From Paraflavitalea pollutisoli (GTDB lineage: Bacteria; Bacteroidota; Bacteroidia; Chitinophagales; Chitinophagaceae), in contig NZ_JARKMX010000001.1 of the NCBI RefSeq assembly GCF_029360705.1, positions 682,001 through 746,000 of the forward strand: 64,000 bases of DNA, read 5' to 3'. Positions 1 to 11,589 of this stretch are shown here, one piece after another; the stretch's first letter is position 1, and each line of letters opens with the position of its first letter. The translations under genes and the position numbers were made by a program. The notes under the pieces are model-generated. The model saw nothing but the letters and a program-made list of their open reading frames with translations, was not told where the DNA came from and ran no database searches.

Positions 1-1434
1 GACGTAGCTGGTCTCGACGAAGCGAAAGTGGAAGTTATGGAGATCGTGGACTTCCTGAAGAACCCCAAAAAGTATACTTCCCTGGGTGGTAAAATTCCCA
101 AGGGCGCGTTGCTGGTAGGCCCTCCCGGTACAGGTAAAACCTTGCTGGCCAAGGCTATGGCTGGTGAAGCACAGGTGCCTTTCTTCTCGATGAGCGGTTC
201 CGATTTTGTGGAATTGTTTGTAGGGGTAGGCGCGAGCCGTGTACGTGACCTGTTCAAGCAGGCCCGTGAAAAAGCTCCCTGTATCATCTTCATCGATGAG
301 ATCGACGCCATTGGTCGTGCACGTGGTAAAAATGCCATGATGAGCAATGACGAAAGAGAAAGTACGCTGAACCAGTTGCTGGTAGAAATGGATGGCTTCA
401 GCGGCGAAAGTGGCATTATCGTGTTGGCGGCTACCAACCGTCCCGATGTACTCGACTCCGCCCTGCTGCGTCCCGGACGTTTTGATCGTCAGATCTCTAT
501 CGACAAACCCGATCTGAAAGGCCGTGAGCACATTTTCAAGGTGCACCTGAAGCCAATCAAGATCTCCGATAAAGTTGATATTTACAAGTTGGCCGAACAA
601 ACACCTGGTTTTGCCGGTGCCGATATCGCCAATATTTGTAATGAAGCTGCCCTGATCGCTGCCCGTAAAGGCAAGCAATCGGTTGAGATGGAAGACTTCC
701 AGGACGCTGTAGATCGCGTTATTGGTGGTCTGGAAAAGAAGAATAAGATCATTTCTCCCGATGAAAAGCGGATCATTGCTTACCACGAAGCCGGTCATGC
801 TGTTTGCGGCTGGTTCCTGGAACATGCTTATCCGCTGTTGAAAGTGACCATCGTACCACGCGGTGTGGCGGCACTGGGATATGCACAATACACGCCGAAA
901 GAGCAGTACCTGTACAATACCGATCAACTCACCGATCAGATCTGCATGACACTTGGTGGTCGCGCCAGCGAAGAGATCTTCTTCGGCAAGATATCGACCG
1001 GTGCGCAGAACGATCTGCAGCAGGTGACCCGCATTGCCTACTCCATGATCACCGTATACGGTATGAATGAAAAGGTGGGTAATGTAAGTTTCTACGATCC
1101 CGCTTCAGAAAACTCTTTCACCAAGCCTTATTCGGAAGAAACTTCCAAGCTGATCGATGAGGAAGTCAGAAAACTGATCGATGACGCTTACGAAAAGACC
1201 AAGGGTTTGCTGACTGAAAAGAAAGGTCAGGTTGAAAAACTGGCAGAAGCTTTGCTGAGCAAGGAAGTATTGTTCCAAAGCGACGTTGAATCCCTCATCG
1301 GAAAGCGTCCTTATGGTGAAAAGAAGTTGCTCGATGTAGATGGTAATCCTGGTCATGGTGCGGAAGAAAGTTCCATCAGCCAGGGAGTGCCGCCTTACGA
1401 CAGCAATGTGCACCCGGCGACTTCCGCCTCTTAA
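1..1434 (+). CDS. ftsH: ATP-dependent zinc metalloprotease FtsH (5' truncated by window edge)
   Basis: Membrane-bound AAA+ protease that unfolds and degrades membrane and short-lived cytosolic proteins. The frame is open from base 1, so the N-terminal membrane part lies outside the window. Visible in order: Walker A GPPGTGKT (bases 118-141), Walker B with FIDEIDAIG, the second region of homology ending [10 protein letters not shown], and the M41 zinc site HEAGH (784-798) with the third-ligand region NDLQQ. The tail after the protease domain is polar and probably disordered. A LUD gene starts 9 nt downstream, probably in the same transcript. Confidence 0.97.
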   Translation, partial: DVAGLDEAKVEVMEIVDFLKNPKKYTSLGGKIPKGALLVGPPGTGKTLLAKAMAGEAQVPFFSMSGSDFVELFVGVGASRVRDLFKQAREKAPCIIFIDEIDAIGRARGKNAMMSNDERESTLNQLLVEMDGFSGESGIIVLAATNRPDVLDSALLRPGRFDRQISIDKPDLKGREHIFKVHLKPIKISDKVDIYKLAEQTPGFAGADIANICNEAALIAARKGKQSVEMEDFQDAVDRVIGGLEKKNKIISPDEKRIIAYHEAGHAVCGWFLEHAYPLLKVTIVPRGVAALGYAQYTPKEQYLYNTDQLTDQICMTLGGRASEEIFFGKISTGAQNDLQQVTRIAYSMITVYGMNEKVGNVSFYDPASENSFTKPYSEETSKLIDEEVRKLIDDAYEKTKGLLTEKKGQVEKLAEALLSKEVLFQSDVESLIGKRPYGEKKLLDVDGNPGHGAEESSISQGVPPYDSNVHPATSAS

Positions 1435-1442
1435 TTGATATT

Positions 1443-2078
1443 ATGAAGATTTCTCCTGCAAGGGAAAGTATTCTCAAGAAAATACGGAAGGCGTTGACTC
1501 AGTCAACGCCTCTTCCTTTTCCGCAAAGTGAAGGAAGCAGTTCGGTATTCCAGCCCAGTCAACAAGAGTTGGAAGTGCAGTTTGCCGAACAGTTTTCAAA
1601 GCTCCAGGGCAAGTTTGTGTTCTGTCTCAACGAACAAGAGCTGGCCGTTCAATTGAACCATGTGGTGTCCCACAACCAATGGGCCAATATTTACTGCCGT
1701 GAACAGGCGTTGAAACAGCGGCTGTCGGCCAACGGCTTTCAGCAACATCAGCACGGTGACGTAGCGAGTTGCGATGCGGCGATCACCACTTGTGAGTGGT
1801 TGGTGGCCCGGACGGGTACCATCGTCATGAGTACCGGTCAGCAAAGTGGTCGTACCGTCAGCGTTTATGCTCCTATCCATATTTGCATTGCCTATACCAG
1901 CCAACTGGTGTACGATATCCGTGACGGCCTGCAGGCGGCCCGGGAAAAGTACGGCAACGACCTTCCAACTCTGATCACTTTTGCTTCGGGTCCCAGTCGT
2001 ACGGCCGATATCGAGAAGACGTTGGTGGTAGGGGTGCATGGCCCCAAGGAAGTTTATGTATTCCTGGTCGATAAATAG
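1443..2078 (+). CDS. LUD-domain protein (LutC/YkgG-like)
   Basis: 211 aa, starting 9 nt after ftsH. The C-terminal half has the LUD pattern: ARTGTIVMSTG, then a GPSRTADIEKTLVVGVHGP block typical of LutC-like proteins. LutC belongs to the LutABC lactate oxidation complex, but no lutA or lutB is seen here. Solitary LUD genes after ftsH seem common in Bacteroidota (recollection), and their role is unclear. The family is well supported; the function is not. Confidence 0.85.
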   Translation: MKISPARESILKKIRKALTQSTPLPFPQSEGSSSVFQPSQQELEVQFAEQFSKLQGKFVFCLNEQELAVQLNHVVSHNQWANIYCREQALKQRLSANGFQQHQHGDVASCDAAITTCEWLVARTGTIVMSTGQQSGRTVSVYAPIHICIAYTSQLVYDIRDGLQAAREKYGNDLPTLITFASGPSRTADIEKTLVVGVHGPKEVYVFLVDK

Positions 2079-2180
2079 ATGCTGCCCGCATAATTCTGTA
2101 TTTGCCATTATCTTTACGTGCTGAGCGACTATGGACCGGCGGTGCCGGCGCCAACGTGTGTGCAGCCTATTTTACTTCCT

Positions 2181-2624
2181 ATGGCCTCCGAAATCTATCA
2201 ACTCTTTGTGTATGGATCGCTCCTGAGCGGTTTTCATCACCCGGCTTACGAATACATCAGTGGTTATTTTACGCTGATCGGCCCTGCTAAGGTGCAGGGT
2301 AAACTGTACGATATGGGCGAATATCCTGCCGCCATTCCCGTCAATGAAGATGCCTGGATCGTAGGCGAACTTTACCAGCTTAACAGCAAGGATGAGTTTG
2401 ACTGGGCTTTCAGTCAGCTTGATGATTATGAAGGTGTAGTGCCCGACCCGGGCGAAACGCCGCTCTATCGACGGGAGCCGGTGAATGTAGTGGTCAACGA
2501 GCGGGATACGCTGGCCTGGATCTATTGGTACAACAGAAACATTAATGATAAACCGGCGATCGTGTCGGGTAGTGTGCTTCAATACCGCGATGATCAACAG
2601 AAAAGGCAGTCCGGATTTTTTTAA
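2181..2624 (+). CDS. gamma-glutamylcyclotransferase-like (GGCT/AIG2-fold) protein
   Basis: 147 aa from ATG 2181. The N-terminus carries the fold's signature YGSLL, followed by a KVQGKLYDMGEYPAA segment and an acidic stretch LDDYEGV, which holds a probable catalytic Glu. A longer frame from GTG 2118 would add 21 residues that do not look like this fold, so the internal ATG is preferred. TATCTTTA at 2109-2116 resembles a -7 box and would give a leader of about 60 nt. The substrate is unknown; members act on gamma-glutamyl peptides or amines. Confidence 0.8.
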   Translation: MASEIYQLFVYGSLLSGFHHPAYEYISGYFTLIGPAKVQGKLYDMGEYPAAIPVNEDAWIVGELYQLNSKDEFDWAFSQLDDYEGVVPDPGETPLYRREPVNVVVNERDTLAWIYWYNRNINDKPAIVSGSVLQYRDDQQKRQSGFF

Positions 2625-2632
2625 GTTTTGCT

Positions 2633-3430
2633 ATGAACATACCCGCTGGTAAAAAAGTATATTTTCTTTCCGACTTTCATCTTGGTGCGCCGGATGCGGC
2701 TGCCAGTTTACAAAGGGAAAAACTCATTGTTGAGTTCCTGGAAGAGATCCGGAAGGATGCGGCGGTGATCTTTATCGTCGGTGATATGTTTGATTTCTGG
2801 TACGAGTACCGGTTGGTGGTTCCCAAAGGATATGTACGCTTGCTGGGCAAACTGGCTGAGATTACGGATGCTGGTATTCCTGTTCACTTCTTCGTGGGCA
2901 ACCATGATATGTGGATGAAAGATTATTTTCAGCAGGAGCTGAATATCCCCGTCTATTTCGAGCCTAAAGAATTTGAGTTCAACGGCCAGCCCTTCCTCGT
3001 GGGCCATGGCGATGGTCTGGGACCCGGTGATCATGGCTACAAGTTTATCAAGAAGATATTTCGGAACCCGGTTTGCCAATGGTTGTTTGGCATTCTGCCT
3101 CCTTATGTGGGCGTTGGACTTGCCAATTACCTGAGTCGGCGCAGCCGTCGTATGACGGGCGCTGTGGATGAAAAATTCTTTGGCGAAAAGGGAGAGTGGC
3201 TGATCATCTACTGTAAAGAAGTGTTGCAGCAAAAGTTCTATAAATACCTGATCTTCGGTCACCGCCACCTGCCTATCGATTTCAGGATGAATAAGGATAG
3301 CCGGTATATCAACCTGGGTGACTGGATCCGTTATTACACCTATGCTGAGTTTGATGGTTCCAATATGGTACTGAAATCGAGGTTTCCGGAACAGGAGGTC
3401 AAGATCGTACGGGGCGAGGTTGCTCAATAA
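2633..3430 (+). CDS. LpxH-like UDP-2,3-diacylglucosamine diphosphatase
   Basis: 265-aa calcineurin-like metallophosphoesterase. All metal-binding blocks are present: SDFHLGA (Asp14, His16), GDMFDFW (Asp51, Asp54), GNHD (89-92), GHGDG (about 124) and GHRHLP near residue 208. This pattern fits LpxH, which cleaves UDP-diacylglucosamine to lipid X in lipid A synthesis at the inner membrane face. It starts 8 nt after the previous stop, and its TAA overlaps the ATG of the next gene by one base, so the run from 2181 is probably co-transcribed. Confidence 0.85.
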   Translation: MNIPAGKKVYFLSDFHLGAPDAAASLQREKLIVEFLEEIRKDAAVIFIVGDMFDFWYEYRLVVPKGYVRLLGKLAEITDAGIPVHFFVGNHDMWMKDYFQQELNIPVYFEPKEFEFNGQPFLVGHGDGLGPGDHGYKFIKKIFRNPVCQWLFGILPPYVGVGLANYLSRRSRRMTGAVDEKFFGEKGEWLIIYCKEVLQQKFYKYLIFGHRHLPIDFRMNKDSRYINLGDWIRYYTYAEFDGSNMVLKSRFPEQEVKIVRGEVAQ

Positions 3431-4272
3431 TGCTACACAAGTTCACGATATCATCTTTTCTGCTGCTGCTATGCCTATTGGGCAATAACTTGTCCCTGCG
3501 CGCACAGAAAGCCGCTCCTGTCATCGATAGTTTCTTTGTATTGCAGCAGGTCATTGCCGGAGAATTTACTGATTTTACGATCGATAACCTGGGCAATATC
3601 TATGTGTTGAACGCATCGGGTCAGTTAAAAAAGATGGGACCAGCGGGTGACTCGGTCGCTGTATTCAACAATGTTCGTCAGTATGGGAAGATCCAGTTCA
3701 TCGATGTATCGAACCCGCTGAAAGTATTGTTGTACTTCAAGGATTATGGTACGGTGGTAACACTTGACCGGTTTCTCAATACCCGCTCTACACTGGATCT
3801 GCGGCGAAGACAATTGTTTCAGGTGAAGGCTATTGGTCAGGCCTATGACAATAACATCTGGGTGTTTGACGAACTGGAAAGCAAGCTGAAGCGGGTAGGT
3901 GAGGATGGTCGTATTATCGATCAGACCGCAGATTTCCGTTTGCTGTTTGACTCTATGCCCTCGCCGAGGTTCATCGTTGACCAGAACAAGCAAGTGTATC
4001 TCTATGATGCGGCCAAGGGAGTTTACCTGTTCGATTATTACGGTGCTTTTAAGAACCGTATCCGTTTCATTGGCTGGACTGATTTCTCCGTGATCAACAA
4101 TACTATTTTCGGTCGTGATGCCGATATCCTGTATCGCTACGAACCCGGTACACTCAACCTGCAGCAATATCCTATTCCTGCTACGATGCGCAGTGCCCGT
4201 AAGATCAAGATCATGCCTGGTTATCTCTATCTTTTGCGAGACCGGCAGTTGGAAATATATACTTACCGCTAG
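3430..4272 (+). CDS. secreted protein of unknown function, possible beta-propeller
   Basis: 280 aa. It opens with a hydrophobic signal peptide (residues about 6-25) ending LRAQ, so it is exported. The rest is beta-rich with repeated units of the form DNLGNIYVLN and DQNKQVYLYD, each about 40-50 residues long, which resembles NHL- or Kelch-like propeller blades. No catalytic motif is visible. The start ATG overlaps the stop of the LpxH-like gene (TAATG), suggesting translational coupling. I do not recognise a named family. Confidence 0.75.
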   Translation: MLHKFTISSFLLLLCLLGNNLSLRAQKAAPVIDSFFVLQQVIAGEFTDFTIDNLGNIYVLNASGQLKKMGPAGDSVAVFNNVRQYGKIQFIDVSNPLKVLLYFKDYGTVVTLDRFLNTRSTLDLRRRQLFQVKAIGQAYDNNIWVFDELESKLKRVGEDGRIIDQTADFRLLFDSMPSPRFIVDQNKQVYLYDAAKGVYLFDYYGAFKNRIRFIGWTDFSVINNTIFGRDADILYRYEPGTLNLQQYPIPATMRSARKIKIMPGYLYLLRDRQLEIYTYR

Positions 4273-4281
4273 TGGTTTCAT

Positions 4282-4289
4282 TACATTTG
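4282..4289 (+). promoter_or_regulatory. -7 box close to the mscS start codon
   Basis: TACATTTG fits the Bacteroidota -7 consensus TAnnTTTG and ends 4 nt before the ATG at 4294, so a transcript from it would be leaderless. No clear TTTG -33 element is seen at the expected distance. Confidence 0.45.
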
Positions 4290-4293
4290 CACC

Positions 4294-5406
4294 ATGGAGA
4301 AGATCCTGGACATCATTTTTCTTGATAATTCGATTCGGAGTTATTTACTGGTAGGTGGTTCTATACTGTTAGCCCTGTTGTTCAAGCGATATTTGTCAAG
4401 ATATATTGCTGGTCTTTTGTACCGTGTGATCCGCCGGTTGGCCAGTGGTGTAGACAAGAAATCTTTTGTGAACCTGGTGGTGTCGCCTTTGGAAACCTTT
4501 CTGCTGTTGCTGGTGGTGATCGTGTCGTTTGACAAGCTTGATTTTCCTTCCCTTTTTGATATCTCCTTGTATAAGTTGAAGCTGCATAGCTTCATCGATG
4601 GTGTGGCGATTATCGTGCTGATCATCACGTTTATCTGGCTTTTGTTGCGCATTATAGACTTTGTGGCCATGATCCTGCAACACAAGGCTGATCTTACTGC
4701 CGACCAGACGGATAACCAGCTGGTGGTTTTCTTCAAGGATTTTTTTAAAGCGGTCATTGTGATCATGGGTGTGCTGATGGTGCTGAAGCTGGCCTTCCAC
4801 TATCCGATCACCAACCTGATCACAGCTTTGAGTATCGGTGGTGCCGCCATCGCGCTGGCAACCCGCGAAAGCCTGGAGAACCTGATCGCTTCTTTTATCA
4901 TCTTCTTTGACAAGCCCTTTATGGTGGGCGATCTCGTGAAAGTGCAATCGGTCACGGGTACGGTAGAGAAGATTGGTTTGCGCAGTACGCGTATCCGTAC
5001 CGACCAAAAGACCTACGTGACGATGCCCAATAAGCAGATGGTGGACAGTATCATGGACAACCTGACCCTGCGTACGCAACGCCGCGCCTTTGTTCAGCTG
5101 GAGCTGGGCAGTGAAACCCCGCAAGAGTCGATCAAACAACTGGTATTGCGTATTCAGCAGTTTTTCCAACAACGCAACCAGGTAGTAGAGAGTTATACGG
5201 TGTTTATGTCGGACATCGTGAAAGATACCTTACTGGTGAATGTGGAGTTCTTTACGGCCACCATTCCCATCGCCGACTTCAATGCCTTACGGCAGGAAGT
5301 AAACCTGTCGATCATCGGTATGATGAAGGACATGAACATCAAGCTGGCAGCCAAGGAGCCAGGTGTGATCGTCGTAAAAGAGGGTGATTTTAAAGCGATG
5401 CCTTGA
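4294..5406 (+). CDS. mechanosensitive ion channel, MscS family
   Basis: 370 aa. About five membrane segments (residues about 14-31, 61-81, 100-128, 142-168 and the pore-lining helix about 171-190) precede the conserved MscS beta domain with FDKPFMVGDLVKV and a GTVEKIGLRSTRIRT block. The pore helix is Gly/Ala-rich (SIGGAAIALATRESLENL), as in MscS. It releases solutes on hypo-osmotic shock at the inner membrane. Its last 17 bases overlap the convergent MerR gene. Confidence 0.92.
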   Translation: MEKILDIIFLDNSIRSYLLVGGSILLALLFKRYLSRYIAGLLYRVIRRLASGVDKKSFVNLVVSPLETFLLLLVVIVSFDKLDFPSLFDISLYKLKLHSFIDGVAIIVLIITFIWLLLRIIDFVAMILQHKADLTADQTDNQLVVFFKDFFKAVIVIMGVLMVLKLAFHYPITNLITALSIGGAAIALATRESLENLIASFIIFFDKPFMVGDLVKVQSVTGTVEKIGLRSTRIRTDQKTYVTMPNKQMVDSIMDNLTLRTQRRAFVQLELGSETPQESIKQLVLRIQQFFQQRNQVVESYTVFMSDIVKDTLLVNVEFFTATIPIADFNALRQEVNLSIIGMMKDMNIKLAAKEPGVIVVKEGDFKAMP

Positions 5407-6058
5407 TCTCCAGCAGAAACTCCTTTACTTTCTGGAGTGACTGGATCATTTCGAAGTTTTCTTTGCTTTGTTTGTTCTTCTTGAGGAAGTCTTTGGCGCC
5501 CTCGATGGTCAACTTGCGGCGGCGCAGCAGGTCATAGATAAGCTCCAGGTTCTTGATATCCACCGGCCTGAAATGGCGGTCGCCTTTGCGGTTTTTGCGG
5601 GGCTGGATGATATCGAATTCATTCTCCCAGAAACGGAGCAGCGACTGGTTTACCCCAAACATTTCTGCCACCTCGCCGATTGCGTAATACTGCCGTTGGA
5701 AGAGTACTTCGTCGGCTGGTATATGGACAAGATCAGCTTCGGCGTCAAGGGTCTTGAGTGATTTACGGCCGCGGGTAGATTTTTTAACGGGTTGCGGCTT
5801 GCTTTGTACGGTTTCTGCAACGTCAGGTTCCGACCGGCTGATGACCGCCGCAATAGGTGGTTCTTCCAGCGTTACCGGTGTGGTGAACGTTTCTTCTGCC
5901 ACCGGTTCTTCCACTTCGGGTTCGGTTACCCCAGGCTCTTCGAGCCGCGGTTGTTCAATGGGCTTGATGGATTTAACCCGTACCCCTACGGCTGCGTGTT
6001 CCGCCGCCTGTGCTTCGGAAAAGTCAAATGTGATCTGTGACTGATTCTTGGATTCCAT
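5390..6058 (-). CDS. MerR-family transcriptional regulator
   Basis: 222 aa from the ATG at 6058; an upstream start at 6094 would add 12 unlikely residues. The first ~100 residues are Pro/Glu/Val-rich and probably disordered. A MerR-type winged helix follows (YYAIGEVAEMFGVNQSLLRFWENEF, wing RKNRKGDRHFRPVDI, then LELIYDLLRRRKLTIEGA). No effector domain follows beyond a short helical tail. A conserved MerR protein of this form is widespread in Bacteroidota (recollection); its targets are unknown to me. Confidence 0.88.
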   Translation of the reverse strand: MESKNQSQITFDFSEAQAAEHAAVGVRVKSIKPIEQPRLEEPGVTEPEVEEPVAEETFTTPVTLEEPPIAAVISRSEPDVAETVQSKPQPVKKSTRGRKSLKTLDAEADLVHIPADEVLFQRQYYAIGEVAEMFGVNQSLLRFWENEFDIIQPRKNRKGDRHFRPVDIKNLELIYDLLRRRKLTIEGAKDFLKKNKQSKENFEMIQSLQKVKEFLLEIKASL

Positions 6059-6253
6059 AGTTTTTTTAAAGGGATAGCGGTAGTTCCGTAACAAATATCG
6101 TGCTGTAAAATTACGTACTTTAAAAAGGCTTTGGAAGGCTATCTGTGAGGGGGATAAAAAAGGGGCGTTGAGGGGCTCAAAAACAAGGTGTTAAATGGTG
6201 GAAAAAGGTGTATAAAATGGGGCCCTGAAAGCGGCTAAAAGCCTTATTTTCCG

Positions 6254-6261
6254 TACATTTG
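6254..6261 (+). promoter_or_regulatory. -7 box upstream of gyrB
   Basis: TACATTTG matches TAnnTTTG and lies 46 nt before the gyrB ATG. No good -33 TTTG is visible 19 nt upstream. Confidence 0.4.
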
Positions 6262-6280
6262 CCGGAATCAACATTCTTAA

Positions 6281-8287
<2,007 letters not shown>

Positions 8288-8323
8288 GATCATTAACAGC
8301 GCCTATGGCGCTTATCTGAATAG

Positions 8324-8355
8324 AAAAGCCTCTCTGTAAACAGGGAGGCTTTTTC
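8324..8355 (+). terminator. intrinsic terminator after gyrB, probably bidirectional
   Basis: AAAAGCCTCTCTG pairs with CAGGGAGGCTTTTT (one G-U pair, 4-nt loop), flanked by T-rich sequence on both sides. It can serve gyrB (+) and the arginine operon (-), whose last gene ends at 8384. Confidence 0.88.
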
Positions 8356-8383
8356 TTTTATGTCTGTGGCAGACTTTACTTGA

Positions 8384-9682
8384 CTAGAACTTCGCGATCA
8401 CTTTGTCCATTGCGGCACTGATATAATCGTTGTACAGGTTGCCGATGCTTCCTTCGTGCGTGTGGTGCAATTGCTGCTTGTAGTCGAAGTTGAAGGTACC
8501 TGCTTCGATATCGTTACCGACCTGTTTGTAAGCATCGCGGAAGGGAATCCCTTTGTTGACCAGGTCATTCACGGCTTCTACGCTGAACAGGTATTTGTAT
8601 TTCTCATGGTCGAGGATATTCTCCGTCACTGACATATTCTCCAGCATCAGCCTGGTCATTTGCAGGCAATCCTTGAGGGTTTCAATGGCGGGGAAGAGGA
8701 TTTCTTTGGTCAGTTGCAGATCGCGGTGGTAGCCGGATGGCAGGTTGTTGACGAGCAGGATGAGTTCGTTGGGGGTTGCCTGGATGCGGTTGCACCTGGC
8801 CCTGATGAGCTCAAATACATCCGGGTTCTTTTTATGCGGCATGATGCTGCTACCGGTAGTCAGCTCGGACGGGAAGGAGATGAAGCCAAAATTCTGGTTG
8901 ATATAGAGGCAGCAGTCCATCGCCAGGCGGCTCAAGGTGGCGGCTACGGCTCCGATGCCGGTGGCCACGACGCGTTCGGTTTTACCACGGCTCATTTGTG
9001 CGTACACAGAGTTGGCGTTGAGTGCCCCAAATTGCAGCAGCTCGGTGGTGCGGGTACGGTTAAGCGGGAAAGAGGAGCCATATCCGGCGCCACTGCCCAA
9101 GGGGTTTTTGTTGGCAACGGCGTAGGCCGCGGCCAGCAATTCCAGGTCATCGACCAGACCTTCCGCATAGGCGCCTAACCACAGGCCAAATGAGGAGGGC
9201 ATAGCGATCTGGAGGTGGGTATATCCCGGTAGTAAATGCTGTTTAAACTTTTCACTTTGGGCGATCAGCAGGTCGAAGAGTTGTTTTACTTCTTCTTTTA
9301 CGGACAGCACTTCCGCACGGAGGTACAGTTTGATATCGACTGCTACCTGGTCATTGCGGCTGCGGCCGCTGTGGATCATCTTGCCGGCTTCGCCGATGCG
9401 CTGGGTGAGTAGCAATTCAACCTGGGAGTGTACATCTTCTACGCCTTCTCCGATGCTGAACTGGCCAGCTTCTATCTCTTGTGCGATATCCTGCAGACCT
9501 TTGACAGCTTTAGCGGCATCTTCTTTACTCATCAATCCTACTTCGCCCAGCATGGTGACATGGGCGATGGAGCCCTGCACATCGTATTTGGCCAACAGTA
9601 TGTCGAATTCTTTATCGCGACCTACCGTGAACTTTTCGATCTGTGCTGAAACGGAAGTATTTTCTTTTTGCCAAAGCTTCAT
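8384..9682 (-). CDS. argH: argininosuccinate lyase
   Basis: 432 aa. It splits argininosuccinate into arginine and fumarate, the last step of arginine synthesis. The fumarase/lyase signature is clear (GSSIMPHKKNPDVFELIRA), together with HSGRSRNDQVAVD and GYTHLQIAMP near the active site. It is the last gene of the leftward arg operon, 16 nt after the M20 deacylase gene, and ends 29 nt before the terminator shared with gyrB. It is slightly shorter than the common ~460 aa. Confidence 0.96.
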   Translation of the reverse strand: MKLWQKENTSVSAQIEKFTVGRDKEFDILLAKYDVQGSIAHVTMLGEVGLMSKEDAAKAVKGLQDIAQEIEAGQFSIGEGVEDVHSQVELLLTQRIGEAGKMIHSGRSRNDQVAVDIKLYLRAEVLSVKEEVKQLFDLLIAQSEKFKQHLLPGYTHLQIAMPSSFGLWLGAYAEGLVDDLELLAAAYAVANKNPLGSGAGYGSSFPLNRTRTTELLQFGALNANSVYAQMSRGKTERVVATGIGAVAATLSRLAMDCCLYINQNFGFISFPSELTTGSSIMPHKKNPDVFELIRARCNRIQATPNELILLVNNLPSGYHRDLQLTKEILFPAIETLKDCLQMTRLMLENMSVTENILDHEKYKYLFSVEAVNDLVNKGIPFRDAYKQVGNDIEAGTFNFDYKQQLHHTHEGSIGNLYNDYISAAMDKVIAKF

Positions 9683-9698
9683 AAAAAATAATTGTCGG

Positions 9699-10802
9699 TT
9701 ACCGGTTGTCGGATACCGGGTGGGAAAAAATGACCTTATCTAACAACGTTATATATAGTTCGATGCCTTCCTTGATCTCGTTGAGGTGGATGTATTCGTC
9801 GGCGGTATGGCTGCGGGCCGAATCGCCGGGACCCATCTTGAGGGTTTGGAAGGGCATCAGGGCTTTGTCTGATGTGGTGGGAGACCCGTAATAGGATCGC
9901 CCCAGGGCAATGCCCGCCTGGGTGAGCGGATGATCGAGTGCAATGGAGGTGGAGCGCAACCTGGTACTACGGGGTTGTACTTCGCATTGTACATGCGCAC
10001 GGATCACGTCCAGCACCTCTTCAAAGGTATAAAGCTCATTGACCCGCACGTCTACCACAAATTTGCATTGGGCAGGTACCACGTTGTGGGCTTTGTTGTC
10101 TGTTTCAATGACGGTTACGCTCATTTTCACCGGCCCCAGCAGGCTCGAGACCTTAGGGAACTTGTAGTTGCGGAACCATTCTATATCGGTCAGGGCCTTG
10201 TAGATAGCGTTTTCACCTTCTTCGCGGGCGGCATGGCCTGCCTTGCCGTGGGAGAGGCAATCGAGAACCATCAGTCCTCTTTCCGCCACCGCCATCTGCA
10301 TTTGCGTAGGCTCCCCTACGATACCCGACTCGATGTTGCCGAGGTGGGGAAGCAGGGCTTCGATACCATTTCGCCCGGAAATCTCTTCTTCTGCTGTGGC
10401 TGCCAGCATCAGGTTGTATTGAAGGTCGGTGCGCTCGTAGTAGTACAGGAAGGTGGAGATCAGGGATACCAGGGGACCGCCGGCATCATTGCTGCCGAGT
10501 CCAAACAGTTTTCCGTCCTGCTCGATGGGCTTGAAGGGATCGAGGGTATAGCCCCTGTTGGGCTTTACCGTGTCGTGGTGCGAGTTGAGCAGCAGGGTAG
10601 GCTTGCTGGCATCGAAGTGCCGGTTGACAGCCCAGATATTGTGCAGGTGTCTTTCTGCAGGTACGTCATGTTCCTGCAAAAATTGATGCAGTATTTCTGC
10701 GGTATGCTCTTCTTCTTTGCTGAAAGAAGGCACAGCAATCAGTTGCTTCAACAAAGCGATGGCCTTGTCCTGCAATATGGTTATGCGGTCATTATTGCTC
10801 AT
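9699..10802 (-). CDS. M20 peptidase-family N-acyl-ornithine/citrulline deacylase
   Basis: 367 aa. Zinc ligands of the M20 fold are visible: NSHHDTVKP (His, Asp), GSNDAGGP (bridging Asp), AATAEEEISG (catalytic Glu plus ligand) and GEPT. In this operon it should remove the acetyl or succinyl group from the acylated intermediate made by ArgF', the ArgE step of the Bacteroidota pathway. The start overlaps the end of argB by 11 nt. No argJ (acyl recycling) is seen, consistent with a linear pathway. Which acyl group it removes cannot be read from the sequence. Confidence 0.88.
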   Translation of the reverse strand: MSNNDRITILQDKAIALLKQLIAVPSFSKEEEHTAEILHQFLQEHDVPAERHLHNIWAVNRHFDASKPTLLLNSHHDTVKPNRGYTLDPFKPIEQDGKLFGLGSNDAGGPLVSLISTFLYYYERTDLQYNLMLAATAEEEISGRNGIEALLPHLGNIESGIVGEPTQMQMAVAERGLMVLDCLSHGKAGHAAREEGENAIYKALTDIEWFRNYKFPKVSSLLGPVKMSVTVIETDNKAHNVVPAQCKFVVDVRVNELYTFEEVLDVIRAHVQCEVQPRSTRLRSTSIALDHPLTQAGIALGRSYYGSPTTSDKALMPFQTLKMGPGDSARSHTADEYIHLNEIKEGIELYITLLDKVIFSHPVSDNR

Positions 10803-11583
10803 GGAGAATAGTTGTGCCGGCCTGGCCGGTAATTAACTGGGCTAACTGCTCGGCTTTGCCGATGATCACTTTCTTCACACCACTATTGAGGGCCGCAAAA
10901 GCATTGTCCAGCTTGGGGATCATGCCGGCGAAAATCTTCTGCTCCGCTTTCAGCTGTTGATAGTAGTCGGGGGTGATGGAAGCGATTACGGTGCTATCGT
11001 CATTGGCATCGAGCAGTACGCCGCTTTTTTCAAAGGAGTAGATGAGTTGAACATCGAAGTGGCTGCTGAGCCCCTTGGCCGTTTCCTGTGCGATGGTATC
11101 GGCATTGGTATTGAGCAGCAAGCCTTGCTTGTCGTGCGTGATGGGCGCCAGCACGATAGAAAGGTCCTGATCGAGCAGGGCCTTCAGCAAAGGGGCATTG
11201 ACGCTGTCTACGTCACCCACGAAACCATAGTCGAGCGTTGGATGTACCCGCTTATGCGCCTGTATCACGTTGCCATCTGCACCACTGAGGCCGATGGCGT
11301 TGCTGCCTTTGGCTTGCAATTGGGCTACGATGTTCTTGTTGATATAACCAGCGTAAACCATGGTGACGATCTTGAGGGTTTCCGCATCGGTGATGCGGCG
11401 GCCGTCTACCATTTGCTGGGGCACTTTCATTTCTTCTGCCAGGCGGGTGGCGAGTTTGCCTCCGCCATGGATCAACACTTTCTTACCGGGCAGGGCCGCG
11501 AAGGAAGCGAGGAAAGAAGCCAGTTTGGCTTCATCGTCGATGATATTGCCGCCTATTTTTACTACGAATAGCTTTTCCAACAT
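10792..11583 (-). CDS. argB: acetylglutamate kinase (or N-succinylglutamate kinase)
   Basis: 263 aa, a complete amino-acid kinase. It phosphorylates N-acyl-glutamate, the second pathway step. Visible motifs are FVVKIGGNIID at the N-terminus, the phosphate-binding HGGGKLATRL, GLSGADGN, and the C-terminal GGG-less nucleotide region around KIFAGMIPKLDNA. It lies 6 nt after argF' and overlaps the M20 gene. It lacks the N-terminal helix typical of arginine-inhibited hexameric kinases, so strong feedback inhibition by arginine is less likely (inference). Confidence 0.93.
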   Translation of the reverse strand: MLEKLFVVKIGGNIIDDEAKLASFLASFAALPGKKVLIHGGGKLATRLAEEMKVPQQMVDGRRITDAETLKIVTMVYAGYINKNIVAQLQAKGSNAIGLSGADGNVIQAHKRVHPTLDYGFVGDVDSVNAPLLKALLDQDLSIVLAPITHDKQGLLLNTNADTIAQETAKGLSSHFDVQLIYSFEKSGVLLDANDDSTVIASITPDYYQQLKAEQKIFAGMIPKLDNAFAALNSGVKKVIIGKAEQLAQLITGQAGTTILHEQ

Positions 11584-11589
11584 GCCAGT